Positions 16,418-24,005 of a stretch of DNA of 64,000 bases are shown in pieces. The position numbers and the translations under genes were made by a program. The number at the start of each line of letters is the position of its first letter. Positions within the stretch are counted from its first letter, which is position 1. The notes below the pieces were generated by a model that was given only the letters and a program-made list of their open reading frames with translations, was not told the DNA's origin and did no database searches. Origin of the DNA: Flavobacterium sp. AED (GTDB lineage Bacteria; Bacteroidota; Bacteroidia; Flavobacteriales; Flavobacteriaceae); the NCBI RefSeq assembly GCF_000812945.1, contig NZ_JSYM01000001.1:1488001-1552000 (forward strand), given 5' to 3'.

Positions 16418-16714
16418 ATGTCAAAATTTGGAGAACTTATAAACACACAAATTCCTGTGTTGATTGATTTTTATACGGATTGGAACGAATCTTCTGTTTC
16501 AATGCATCCTGTAATTAGAGATGTTGCTGCAGCGCTTGGCGATAAAGCCAAAGTAATTAAAATTGACGTTGATAAAAATCAAGAATTAGCCGAAGCACTC
16601 CGAATAAAAGGCCTTCCTACACTTATGATTTATAAAGAAGGGTTAATGATCTGGAGGCAATCTGGAGAGTTAGATGCTAACACTATTATTAGTATTGTTC
16701 AAGAACAATTTTAA
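16418..16714 (+). CDS. Thioredoxin-fold protein lacking the CxxC active site
   Basis: A 98-residue protein with the thioredoxin layout: PVLIDFYTDW, an APVIKDVA-like PVIRDVAAAL helix, VIKIDVDKN, and the cis-Pro loop KGLPTLMIYK with Pro67. Where thioredoxins have WCGPC, this protein has Trp22 followed by Asn-Glu-Ser-Ser (23-26), and no cysteine occurs anywhere in it. It cannot do thiol-disulfide exchange. A role as a binding or chaperone module is possible. It is convergent with the deacetylase gene, with 12 nt between them. Confidence 0.9.
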   Translation: MSKFGELINTQIPVLIDFYTDWNESSVSMHPVIRDVAAALGDKAKVIKIDVDKNQELAEALRIKGLPTLMIYKEGLMIWRQSGELDANTIISIVQEQF

Positions 16715-16726
16715 TAATTACTTTTT

Positions 16727-17368
16727 TTATTCTATAATATCACAGATAAAATCATTCTTTTCTAGATAGGCTAAAGTTCTTGGAAGTACATATTCTAAGT
16801 TTTTGAAAGCTTTTATGCTGTCATGAAAAACAATTATACTTCCTGATTCTATATTGGATAGTACGTTTTCTAAACATTCTTCCTTAGATAGCTTTTGATC
16901 AAAATCTGCGCTTAGCACATCCCACATTATTATTTTATAGCCTAATCTCCGTATTTCTTTAGCTTGGGTTGTTTTTATCTTTCCGTAAGGTGGACGAAAG
17001 ACTTTAGATTTTAGGTTGGTTACAAATTTTTGAATGATTTTTTCACATCGTATGAAATTTTCTATGTAGCTCTCAGTTGTCGTTTTCCAGCCATTCAGAT
17101 GATTGAATGTATGATTCCCTATTGCGTGGCCTTCATTAATTACTTTTTTGAATATTTCGGGATGTTTTTCAATGTTATCTCCAATACAAAAAAAAGTTGC
17201 TTTTGCTTTGTGTTTTTTTAATTCTTCCAAAACCCATTCAGTGATTTCAGGAATAGGTCCATCGTCAAAGGTGAGGTAAACTTTATTTCTAGTATTGGGT
17301 AAGTCCCAAATGTAATTTGAAAATAATTTTTTTATAATCCAACTCGTTTTTATCCAATGAAGTTTCAT
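16727..17368 (-). CDS. Polysaccharide deacetylase (NodB-like, carbohydrate esterase family 4)
   Basis: About 213 residues from the ATG at 17368 (MKLHWIKTS); a further in-frame ATG at 17404 would add twelve mostly Phe/Lys residues. The catalytic motifs of the family are all present: motif 1 TFDDGP (base and metal Asp), motif 2 HTFNH (metal His pair), motif 3 RPPYG, motif 4 around MWDVLSADFD, and motif 5 IVFHDS. It removes acetyl groups from N-acetylglucosamine-containing polymers such as peptidoglycan or exopolysaccharide. There is no clear signal peptide, so membrane attachment or a cytoplasmic role stays open. Confidence 0.9.
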   Translation of the reverse strand: MKLHWIKTSWIIKKLFSNYIWDLPNTRNKVYLTFDDGPIPEITEWVLEELKKHKAKATFFCIGDNIEKHPEIFKKVINEGHAIGNHTFNHLNGWKTTTESYIENFIRCEKIIQKFVTNLKSKVFRPPYGKIKTTQAKEIRRLGYKIIMWDVLSADFDQKLSKEECLENVLSNIESGSIIVFHDSIKAFKNLEYVLPRTLAYLEKNDFICDIIE

Positions 17369-17450
17369 TTTTTTTATTTTAAAAGTAAAAAAAAATAGCG
17401 ACATTTTTCAATATCGCTATAGTTTATGATGGTCTTGTGTTTATTTAAGG

Positions 17451-20400
17451 TTATTCTTTCTCACGACCAAAACGTTCAAACATTTTAATATAGGTATTAA
17501 AAATCACTTTGTTTTTATTGTAAAATGCAGAGTCGCCACTTTCTTTCATTACTTGCAGCAATCCTCTGTAACGCTCAATGTCAGTTATAATATCAATTGC
17601 AATACTGGTTTGATCAACAGGTGTAAGATTGATATAATAATTAAGATTTTCTTTATATTTAGTCATTAGTTTTTCAAGAAGTTCCTGAGCTTTTTCTTTT
17701 TCTCCAACTGCATAGTATCCTTTTGCAAATGGTTCAACCAAAGAATAATAGCCAAATTTATCCAAAGGCATTTTTGTCATAGCTAAATCGATAATGTTTT
17801 TAGCCTTGCCATTCTTTCCTTCTGCAATTAATTGATTCATCAATCGAGCAAGATTCATTCGATACGTGATACTATTTCTTCGGGTTTCTGGATCATGATA
17901 AATAGTTGGACTTTCGCTGTTTCCCCAATCCCATTTCATAACGTTTGTGTACATTTTATCAGCATCAATTTGTCCCATTTCCATCTGGTTGTCATCTTTA
18001 TTCAGTTTGGTTCTTATAGGGACTAATTTATAAACCATTCCGTCTAATTGAAGGTAATTTTTCATCCAGATATAATCTTCATCATCAAAGGCACCACCAC
18101 TAAAATAAATAGGTCTTTTCCAGTTATTGTTAGCTACTATATCAAGCATCATCAATCTGTTTTTGTATAGTGCATTTCCTTTGATGTCAATGTCTATATA
18201 AGGAACGATGGAGTCGTTGTATTTTGCAGAAACGACCTTGTTGTTGATGATAGTATTTTTGTCAATAGGAATTCGTATTTTATTGGTTGGATAAAAATGA
18301 ATGGTTTGACCATTTTGCATTTCAACAGTAGATTTTGGATTTTTAATAAAATTGATGAAATCTTTTATTTCCCATCTAGTTTCCACTTTTGGAATATGCG
18401 CTACGTAATCCAGTTTGTCACCTACATATTCGTCATGGACAAATGAAATAGGCAAAGGATCTGACTCGTATGTTTTAGTTTTCATTTGATCAATATACCA
18501 ATCCGTCATGAAAAGACTCGTGTTTACTATTTTTACATCGGTTCTCACCTTTTCTATTTCTTGAGCATACCAAAGAGGGAATGTATCGTTGTCGCCAATG
18601 GTAAATAATATCGCATTTTTATCGCATGAATTTAAATATGCTTTTGCCATCGCAACAGCGGTGTATCTATTAGAACGATCATGGTCATCCCAGTTTTGAG
18701 ATGCCATAAGTACAGGTGCTGCTAATAGACAAGATACTATAAGTAATGGGCCTGCTATTTTTGGGGCCAAATATTTCTGTGCACTTTCGTATAGCGCATA
18801 GACGCCAAATCCTATCCAGATAGCAAATACATAGAAGGAACCCACTAACGCATAATCTCTTTCGCGGGGTTCAAAAGGTCTTTCATTTAAGTAAATTTTC
18901 AATGCTATTCCTGTGAATAAAAATAGTGCTAACAGGACGTAAAAACTCTTTAAATCTTTATTAGCATGATACATCAAGCCAATAAGTCCAAGTATAAAAG
19001 GTAAAAAGAAATAAACATTTCGTCCCTTGTTATTCAATACATCTGATGGTAAATTATCTTGAGAACCTAAATGTAAATCATCAATAAATTTGATTCCACT
19101 AATCCAATTCCCATCTAAATTGTCGTATTTCCCTTGAACATCACTTTGGCGTCCAACAAAATTCCACATTAAATACCTCCAGTACATGTATCCGAATTGA
19201 TATTCGAACATGAAACTGAAATTGTCAACAGTCGTTGGTTTTTCTATGATTAAATAATCACCATAACTTTTCAAAAACGAAACATAGCCGTCATTGTCAA
19301 TTTGTTTTTGAGCATAAGCTTGTCTGAATTCTGTTACTGTTTTTTCAACTTCATTTTTCAACTGCGCAATGGCTTTGTTGTATTCTTCCTCGGTTAATTT
19401 ACTTGGATCAATTCCGTATTTTGCTAAGTCATCTTCATACGGATAATCTGGATTAATCTTAAATTGTGGAGGATTTGTGAAATTCATGTAATTCGCGACA
19501 TGCTCTGTGCTCCACATCCTAGGTAAAATAGTTTTTTGATTGTCATCACTATTTTGTTCGGCATTTTTGAAATTATTGGTGATAAGATACTTGCCTGTTT
19601 TATAGTCTCTTTCGTAGTTTGGAGCTTTGTCTAAGTAAGGATTTTTTTTATCTAATCCGGCAAAAGTTTCTGTGTACTGAGATCCATAAAATAAAGGGTT
19701 TACACCATATTGTTCTCTATTGTAATAAGCAAGAACCTCTGCTGCATCCGATGGTTTATTCTCATTAATTACAGTATTGGCATTGGCTCTGATAGGCAAC
19801 ATCATCCAAGTAGAAAACCCTATTAAAATGAATAATATGCAAAGGATTATTGTATTGTAAAATACCAATCCTTTTTGTTTGGTGTATTTTAAACCAAAAT
19901 AAAAGAAGGCGATGAAGAGTAAGGCAACAAAAATAGTTCCTGAATCAAATGGCATTCCCATTTCGTTTACCATAAAAACTTCGGTTTTTCCAAAGAAAGC
20001 CATTGTTAACGGTAGTAATAATTTGAATATAAATAGCAATATGGCAATTACAACAACATTTGCAATGATGAAGTTTTTGATGGTAACAACTTTATAGTGT
20101 TTGAAAAAATAAAGAAAACCAATTGCTGGAATTGTTAATAAAGCCATGAAATGCACCCCAAATGATAGTCCAACGACTAATGAAATGATCAATAACCATT
20201 TGTTTCCTCTAGGTGTTTCCATGTCTTGTTCCCAGCGTAAACCCAGCCAAAATAATAAAGCAATGAATAAAGAAGCCATCGCATAAACTTCGGCCTCAAC
20301 TGCATTGAACCAAAAACTATCAGAAAAAGTATACGCTAATGCGCCTACAAAAGCACTGCCTAAAACAACAATGTCATTGTTTTTATCATTTTCAGAAAAT

Positions 20401-20726
20401 CTAGAAATCAGCCTTTTTAATAACATTGTAGATGACCAATACATAAAAAGGATGGTAAAGGCACTTGAAAAAACGGACATCATATTAACCATTAAAGCAA
20501 TATGTTTGTCATCTGAAGCAAACATCGCAAAAAAGGCGCCCATCATTTGAAATAAAGGGGCTCCGGGTGGATGTCCAACTTCTAATTTTGCAGCTGTGGC
20601 AATATATTCTCCACAATCCCAGAAACTCATTGTGGGTTCAACGGTCATTGTGTATGTTACTAATGCGATTCCAAATGTAAACCAACCTATAATCGTATTC
20701 CATTTATTGAAATTGAATGTTGCCAT
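17451..20726 (-). CDS. DUF2723 family polytopic membrane protein (putative GT-C-type glycosyltransferase)
   Basis: A 1091-residue protein of a family common in Bacteroidota. The N-terminal half has about ten hydrophobic helices and begins with the DUF2723 signature, SFWDCGEYIATAAKLEVGHPPGAP at about residues 34-57; its Asp/Glu pair resembles that of GT-C glycosyltransferases. A large hydrophilic region, more membrane helices around residues 580-680 and a soluble C-terminal domain with helical-repeat character follow. Relatives are annotated as protein O-mannosyltransferase-like, but activity is unproven as far as I know. It probably glycosylates exported proteins or glycans. It is transcribed alone. 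Confidence 0.85.
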   Translation of the reverse strand: MATFNFNKWNTIIGWFTFGIALVTYTMTVEPTMSFWDCGEYIATAAKLEVGHPPGAPLFQMMGAFFAMFASDDKHIALMVNMMSVFSSAFTILFMYWSSTMLLKRLISRFSENDKNNDIVVLGSAFVGALAYTFSDSFWFNAVEAEVYAMASLFIALLFWLGLRWEQDMETPRGNKWLLIISLVVGLSFGVHFMALLTIPAIGFLYFFKHYKVVTIKNFIIANVVVIAILLFIFKLLLPLTMAFFGKTEVFMVNEMGMPFDSGTIFVALLFIAFFYFGLKYTKQKGLVFYNTIILCILFILIGFSTWMMLPIRANANTVINENKPSDAAEVLAYYNREQYGVNPLFYGSQYTETFAGLDKKNPYLDKAPNYERDYKTGKYLITNNFKNAEQNSDDNQKTILPRMWSTEHVANYMNFTNPPQFKINPDYPYEDDLAKYGIDPSKLTEEEYNKAIAQLKNEVEKTVTEFRQAYAQKQIDNDGYVSFLKSYGDYLIIEKPTTVDNFSFMFEYQFGYMYWRYLMWNFVGRQSDVQGKYDNLDGNWISGIKFIDDLHLGSQDNLPSDVLNNKGRNVYFFLPFILGLIGLMYHANKDLKSFYVLLALFLFTGIALKIYLNERPFEPRERDYALVGSFYVFAIWIGFGVYALYESAQKYLAPKIAGPLLIVSCLLAAPVLMASQNWDDHDRSNRYTAVAMAKAYLNSCDKNAILFTIGDNDTFPLWYAQEIEKVRTDVKIVNTSLFMTDWYIDQMKTKTYESDPLPISFVHDEYVGDKLDYVAHIPKVETRWEIKDFINFIKNPKSTVEMQNGQTIHFYPTNKIRIPIDKNTIINNKVVSAKYNDSIVPYIDIDIKGNALYKNRLMMLDIVANNNWKRPIYFSGGAFDDEDYIWMKNYLQLDGMVYKLVPIRTKLNKDDNQMEMGQIDADKMYTNVMKWDWGNSESPTIYHDPETRRNSITYRMNLARLMNQLIAEGKNGKAKNIIDLAMTKMPLDKFGYYSLVEPFAKGYYAVGEKEKAQELLEKLMTKYKENLNYYINLTPVDQTSIAIDIITDIERYRGLLQVMKESGDSAFYNKNKVIFNTYIKMFERFGREKE

Positions 20727-20919
20727 ATTTCAGTGCTAAATTGTAGTTAAATTTTGAGATACAAAGAAAATGTTTTTTTATGTAACGATGCGAGCATTAA
20801 CAAAAATTTCTAAAAAACAAATATGAGAAACTAATGAATTGGTTTCTAGTGTTTTTGAAAAGTTTACAGGCTGTTTCTGTTCTTAGGGGAAATTATTTTC
20901 AATAAAAAGCGATAAAAAA

Positions 20920-20950
20920 TTTGTGCAAATTAAAATTTGTTCTAAATTTG
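20920..20950 (+). promoter_or_regulatory. Promoter of tRNA-Gln
   Basis: TTTG (20920-20923), a 19-bp spacer and TAAATTTG (20943-20950) match the Bacteroidota promoter exactly, 28 nt before the tRNA. Confidence 0.8.
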
Positions 20951-20978
20951 CACTCGCTAAGCAATAGCAAAGCAATGC

Positions 20979-21049
20979 TGGTCTATGGTGTAATGGTAAC
21001 ACAACTGTTTTTGGTGCAGTCTTTCAAGGTTCGAGTCCTTGTAGACCAA
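20979..21049 (+). tRNA. tRNA-Gln (anticodon TTG)
   Basis: A 71-nt cloverleaf. The acceptor stem TGGTCTA pairs with TAGACCA. The anticodon stem ACTGT/GCAGT encloses the loop TTTTGGT, giving anticodon TTG. The T arm is CAAGG-TTCGAGT-CCTTG. The CCA end is not encoded. A strong terminator follows directly. Confidence 0.96.
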
Positions 21050-21052
21050 CGT

Positions 21053-21086
21053 AAAGCCTCTCAATTTTTGAGAGGCTTTTTTTTTG
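21053..21086 (+). terminator. Terminator of tRNA-Gln
   Basis: AAAGCCTCTCA pairs with TGAGAGGCTTT, then nine T residues. Confidence 0.93.
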
Positions 21087-21161
21087 GAAAAAATATTTTT
21101 TTAGGGAGGTTTTTAGGGAGTTTTTAAAAAATAATTTAAAGACGTAATGGGGATTGAAAAA

Positions 21162-21986
21162 TTAAATCTTAAAAGTAATTACTGGTTTTATAGTATGATT
21201 TACCAAGTCTTCACTGATACTTCCGTTGAAAAAATGCGCTAGTCCAGTTCTGCCGTGTGTGCAAAGACCTATTAAATCGGCATTGATTGAATTTGAGAAA
21301 TTAATAATTCCCTTTTCTACATTGCCATCGTTAAAAATATGTAAGGAGTAGTTTTGGATATTAAAGTTGGCAATAAAATCTTTCATTATTTTTTCGGAAA
21401 CTAAAGTAGTTTTAAAGCTATTAGGAGTGCAAATCATTACTAAAAATAGATTTGCATCAAAGATTTTAGTGAATTCTATCATTTTTTTGAAAGGTTTTTT
21501 TATTTCTTGCGAAAAATCGGAAGCGAAAACAAAATTTCTGGCTTCAAATTTACCGATATCTTTTTTGATAACTAAAACAGGAATGTCGGAAAGTCGAACT
21601 ACTTTCTCGGTGTTGGATCCAATAAGTATTTCTTCAATTCCTGATGAGCCATGAGATCCCATGATTATTAAATCGATTTTATTTTTTTTGCTAAATGACA
21701 GTATGCCGTCTGAGGCTCTTTCGAAATGTACTGTTTCGCTGACTGAGATGCCGTTTAAATAGGGTCGTTCTTTAATTTTTTGGAAGGTTTCGTTTGCTTT
21801 TTTTATAAATAACATTACTTCAGGGATACTGCTTCCTCCGGAAATAGCATCGCTCATTTGGCTTGGCAACTCCAACATGTGAAGTAAAAACATTTTGCAA
21901 TTATTCTTTTTAGCAATTTGTGCAGCAACTTTTAATGCGTCTTCAGCATGCTCTGAAAAATCGGTTGGTACTAAAATTCGCTCCAT
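21162..21986 (-). CDS. Universal stress protein with two Usp domains
   Basis: 274 residues from the ATG at 21986 (MERILVPTDFSEHAEDAL). Two tandem UspA folds are visible. The first ends with the ATP-binding signature MGSHGSSGIEEILIGSNTEKVV, and the second contains the related LCTHGRTGLAHFFNGSISEDLV. Such proteins bind ATP and aid survival under stress; the exact role varies. It is on its own, divergent from the rimP operon. No regulatory site was recognised. Confidence 0.92.
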   Translation of the reverse strand: MERILVPTDFSEHAEDALKVAAQIAKKNNCKMFLLHMLELPSQMSDAISGGSSIPEVMLFIKKANETFQKIKERPYLNGISVSETVHFERASDGILSFSKKNKIDLIIMGSHGSSGIEEILIGSNTEKVVRLSDIPVLVIKKDIGKFEARNFVFASDFSQEIKKPFKKMIEFTKIFDANLFLVMICTPNSFKTTLVSEKIMKDFIANFNIQNYSLHIFNDGNVEKGIINFSNSINADLIGLCTHGRTGLAHFFNGSISEDLVNHTIKPVITFKI

Positions 21987-22091
21987 AATCAATACGTATT
22001 AAATTATGTAAAAACAGTTGTTTTAATGCTGTATTAAAGATAAGAAATATTTTAACAGCTACCGTTTATTTTTAATTAATAAAAAAAACAC

Positions 22092-22155
22092 TATATTTGC
22101 ACCGTTATTTATTAAAATCTAGATAATGAGGGGACTAAATGTCCCCTCTTTTTAT
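22092..22155 (+). promoter_or_regulatory. Promoter and attenuator-like leader of rimP-nusA-infB
   Basis: TATATTTG (22092-22099) is a consensus -7 box, so the RNA should start near 22105. The leader then holds an 8-bp perfect hairpin, GAGGGGAC/GTCCCCTC (22128-22135 with 22141-22148, loop TAAAT), followed directly by TTTTT. It has the shape of an intrinsic terminator between transcription start and the rimP ATG at 22162. The hairpin contains an in-frame ATG at 22126 that would add 12 residues; I regard it as not used. Confidence 0.7.
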
Positions 22156-22161
22156 AAAAAT

Positions 22162-22626
22162 ATGACATTTAAAGAAAAAGTAAATACGTTATTGACCGAA
22201 TGCCTTTCAGAAAAGGCATCAATTTTTTTGATAGACCTTACTATCACTGATGCTTTTAAGGTTATAGTGAATTTGGATGGTGATAACGGAGTAGCGCTTC
22301 AGGATTGCATCGATGTGAGTCGTTTTATAGATAATAACTTGGATCGCGAGGAACAAGATTACTCTTTAGAAGTAGCTTCGGTAGGGGTTGGGTCGCCATT
22401 GAAATTAGTAAGACAATATAAGAAAAATATAGGGCGCACATTGATTGTCAAGACTGGTACAGAAATAATTGAAGCAGAATTAGTGGAAGCTAATGATGAT
22501 TTTGTAATTTTGTCGTGGAAAGCAAGAGAACCTAAAAAAATAGGAAAAGGAAAAGAGACAGTTCAAAAAGAACTAAAACTGCCTTACGCCGATATAAAAG
22601 AAGCAATTGTTACAGTAACATTTTAA
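22162..22626 (+). CDS. rimP: Ribosome maturation factor RimP
   Basis: 154 residues from the ATG at 22162 ([13 protein letters not shown]). RimP assists maturation of the 30S subunit. Conserved stretches are [21 protein letters not shown] and [14 protein letters not shown], with a C-terminal SH3-like domain. The family more often has SPG at that place, here GSPL. It is the first gene of the rimP-nusA-infB operon and nusA follows after 13 nt. The start was chosen because the upstream ATG lies inside the leader hairpin. Confidence 0.95.
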   Translation: MTFKEKVNTLLTECLSEKASIFLIDLTITDAFKVIVNLDGDNGVALQDCIDVSRFIDNNLDREEQDYSLEVASVGVGSPLKLVRQYKKNIGRTLIVKTGTEIIEAELVEANDDFVILSWKAREPKKIGKGKETVQKELKLPYADIKEAIVTVTF

Positions 22627-22639
22627 TTAAAGAATTCGC

Positions 22640-23893
22640 ATGGAAAATTTAGCATTAATCGATTCATTCTCAGAGTTTAAAGATGATAAACTTATTGATC
22701 GTGTAACGCTTATGGCAATTTTGGAAGATGTATTTAGAAATGCATTGAAGAAAAAATACGGTTCAGATGATAATTTTGATATCATTATAAATCCTGATAA
22801 AGGAGATATGGAGATATGGCAGAGAAGAGTAATCGTTGCGGATGAAGATTTAGATTTTGATCATCTTGAAATTACTTTGACTGAAGCTAGAAAAATAGAG
22901 CCTGATTTCGAAATTGGTGAAGAGGTTTCCGAAGAAGTGAAATTAATTGATTTAGGAAGAAGAGCAATTTTAGCTTTACGTCAGAATTTAATTTCTAAAA
23001 TTCATGAACATGATAACACAAATCTTTACAAACAATTTAAAGATTTAATAGGCGATATCTATACTGCTGAAGTACACCATGTGCGTCCAAGAGTTGTTAT
23101 TTTGGTTGATGATGAGGGGAATGAGATTATTTTGCCAAAAGAAAAACAAATACCTTCTGATTTTTTCCGTAAAGGAGATAATGTTAGAGGAATAATAGAA
23201 AGCGTTGAATTAAAAGGAAATAAACCTCAAATTATTATGTCTAGAACTTCTGAGAAGTTTTTAGAAAAATTATTTGAACAAGAAATTCCTGAAGTTTTTG
23301 ACGGTTTAATTATGGTTAAAAAAGTAGTAAGAATTCCTGGTGAAAAAGCAAAAGTAGCCGTAGATTCTTATGATGATAGAATTGACCCTGTAGGAGCTTG
23401 TGTGGGTATGAAAGGATCTCGTATTCATGGAATTGTTCGTGAATTAGGAAACGAAAATATCGACGTTATCAATTATACAAGTAATATTCAATTGTTTATA
23501 ACAAGAGCATTAAGCCCTGCTAAAGTTTCTTCTATTAAAATAAATGAAGAGACAAAAAGAGCAGAAGTTTTCTTGAAACTTGAAGAAGTTTCTAAAGCAA
23601 TTGGTCGTGGTGGACACAACATTAAATTAGCAGGTTTACTGACTGGTTATGAGCTAGACGTTATTCGTGAAGGTGATGTTGCAGGTGCTACAGCTGATGA
23701 GGATGATGTTGAATTAACTGAGTTCTCAGATGAAATTGAAGACTGGGTTATTGAAGAATTTGCAAAAATTGGTTTGGATACTGCAAAAAGTATCTTAAAA
23801 CAAGATGTAGAAGATTTAGTAAGAAGAACAGATTTGGAAGAGGAAACTATTCTGGATGTAATGAGAATATTGAAAGAAGAATTTGACAGTTAG
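22640..23893 (+). CDS. nusA: Transcription termination/antitermination factor NusA
   Basis: A 417-residue RNA polymerase-binding factor. The N-terminal domain (about residues 1-125) binds the polymerase flap. It is followed by an S1 domain with ILPKEKQIPSDFFRKGDNVRG, and two KH domains with VGACVGMKGSRIHGIVREL and KAIGRGGHNIKLAGLLTGYELDV. There is a short acidic C-terminal extension, without the acidic repeats of the enterobacterial protein. NusA slows polymerase and stimulates hairpin terminators, which makes the terminator-like hairpin in the leader of its own operon noteworthy. Confidence 0.97.
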   Translation: MENLALIDSFSEFKDDKLIDRVTLMAILEDVFRNALKKKYGSDDNFDIIINPDKGDMEIWQRRVIVADEDLDFDHLEITLTEARKIEPDFEIGEEVSEEVKLIDLGRRAILALRQNLISKIHEHDNTNLYKQFKDLIGDIYTAEVHHVRPRVVILVDDEGNEIILPKEKQIPSDFFRKGDNVRGIIESVELKGNKPQIIMSRTSEKFLEKLFEQEIPEVFDGLIMVKKVVRIPGEKAKVAVDSYDDRIDPVGACVGMKGSRIHGIVRELGNENIDVINYTSNIQLFITRALSPAKVSSIKINEETKRAEVFLKLEEVSKAIGRGGHNIKLAGLLTGYELDVIREGDVAGATADEDDVELTEFSDEIEDWVIEEFAKIGLDTAKSILKQDVEDLVRRTDLEEETILDVMRILKEEFDS

Positions 23894-23915
23894 TCAATGT
23901 GTCTTCAACGATAAA

Positions 23916-23972
23916 CATGCCACTTTACAATTAATTCTTGCTCGGTAGGTGTCGAGTTGGGAGTAAAGTGAG
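23916..23972 (+). promoter_or_regulatory. Structured element between nusA and infB
   Basis: CACTTTAC (23921-23928) pairs with GTAAAGTG (23963-23970). Inside, CTCG (23941-23944) pairs with CGAG (23953-23956). No U-run follows, so it is not a terminator. It ends 35 nt before the infB ATG and could tune infB translation or mRNA processing. Confidence 0.4.
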
Positions 23973-24005
23973 GAATAACAAAAAAGGTAATAATAAAAAG
24001 GTTTT

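Noticed and set aside
22126..22161. Upstream ATG of rimP that adds 12 residues
   Set aside because: It lies in the terminator-like hairpin, and the extra residues are not part of RimP.
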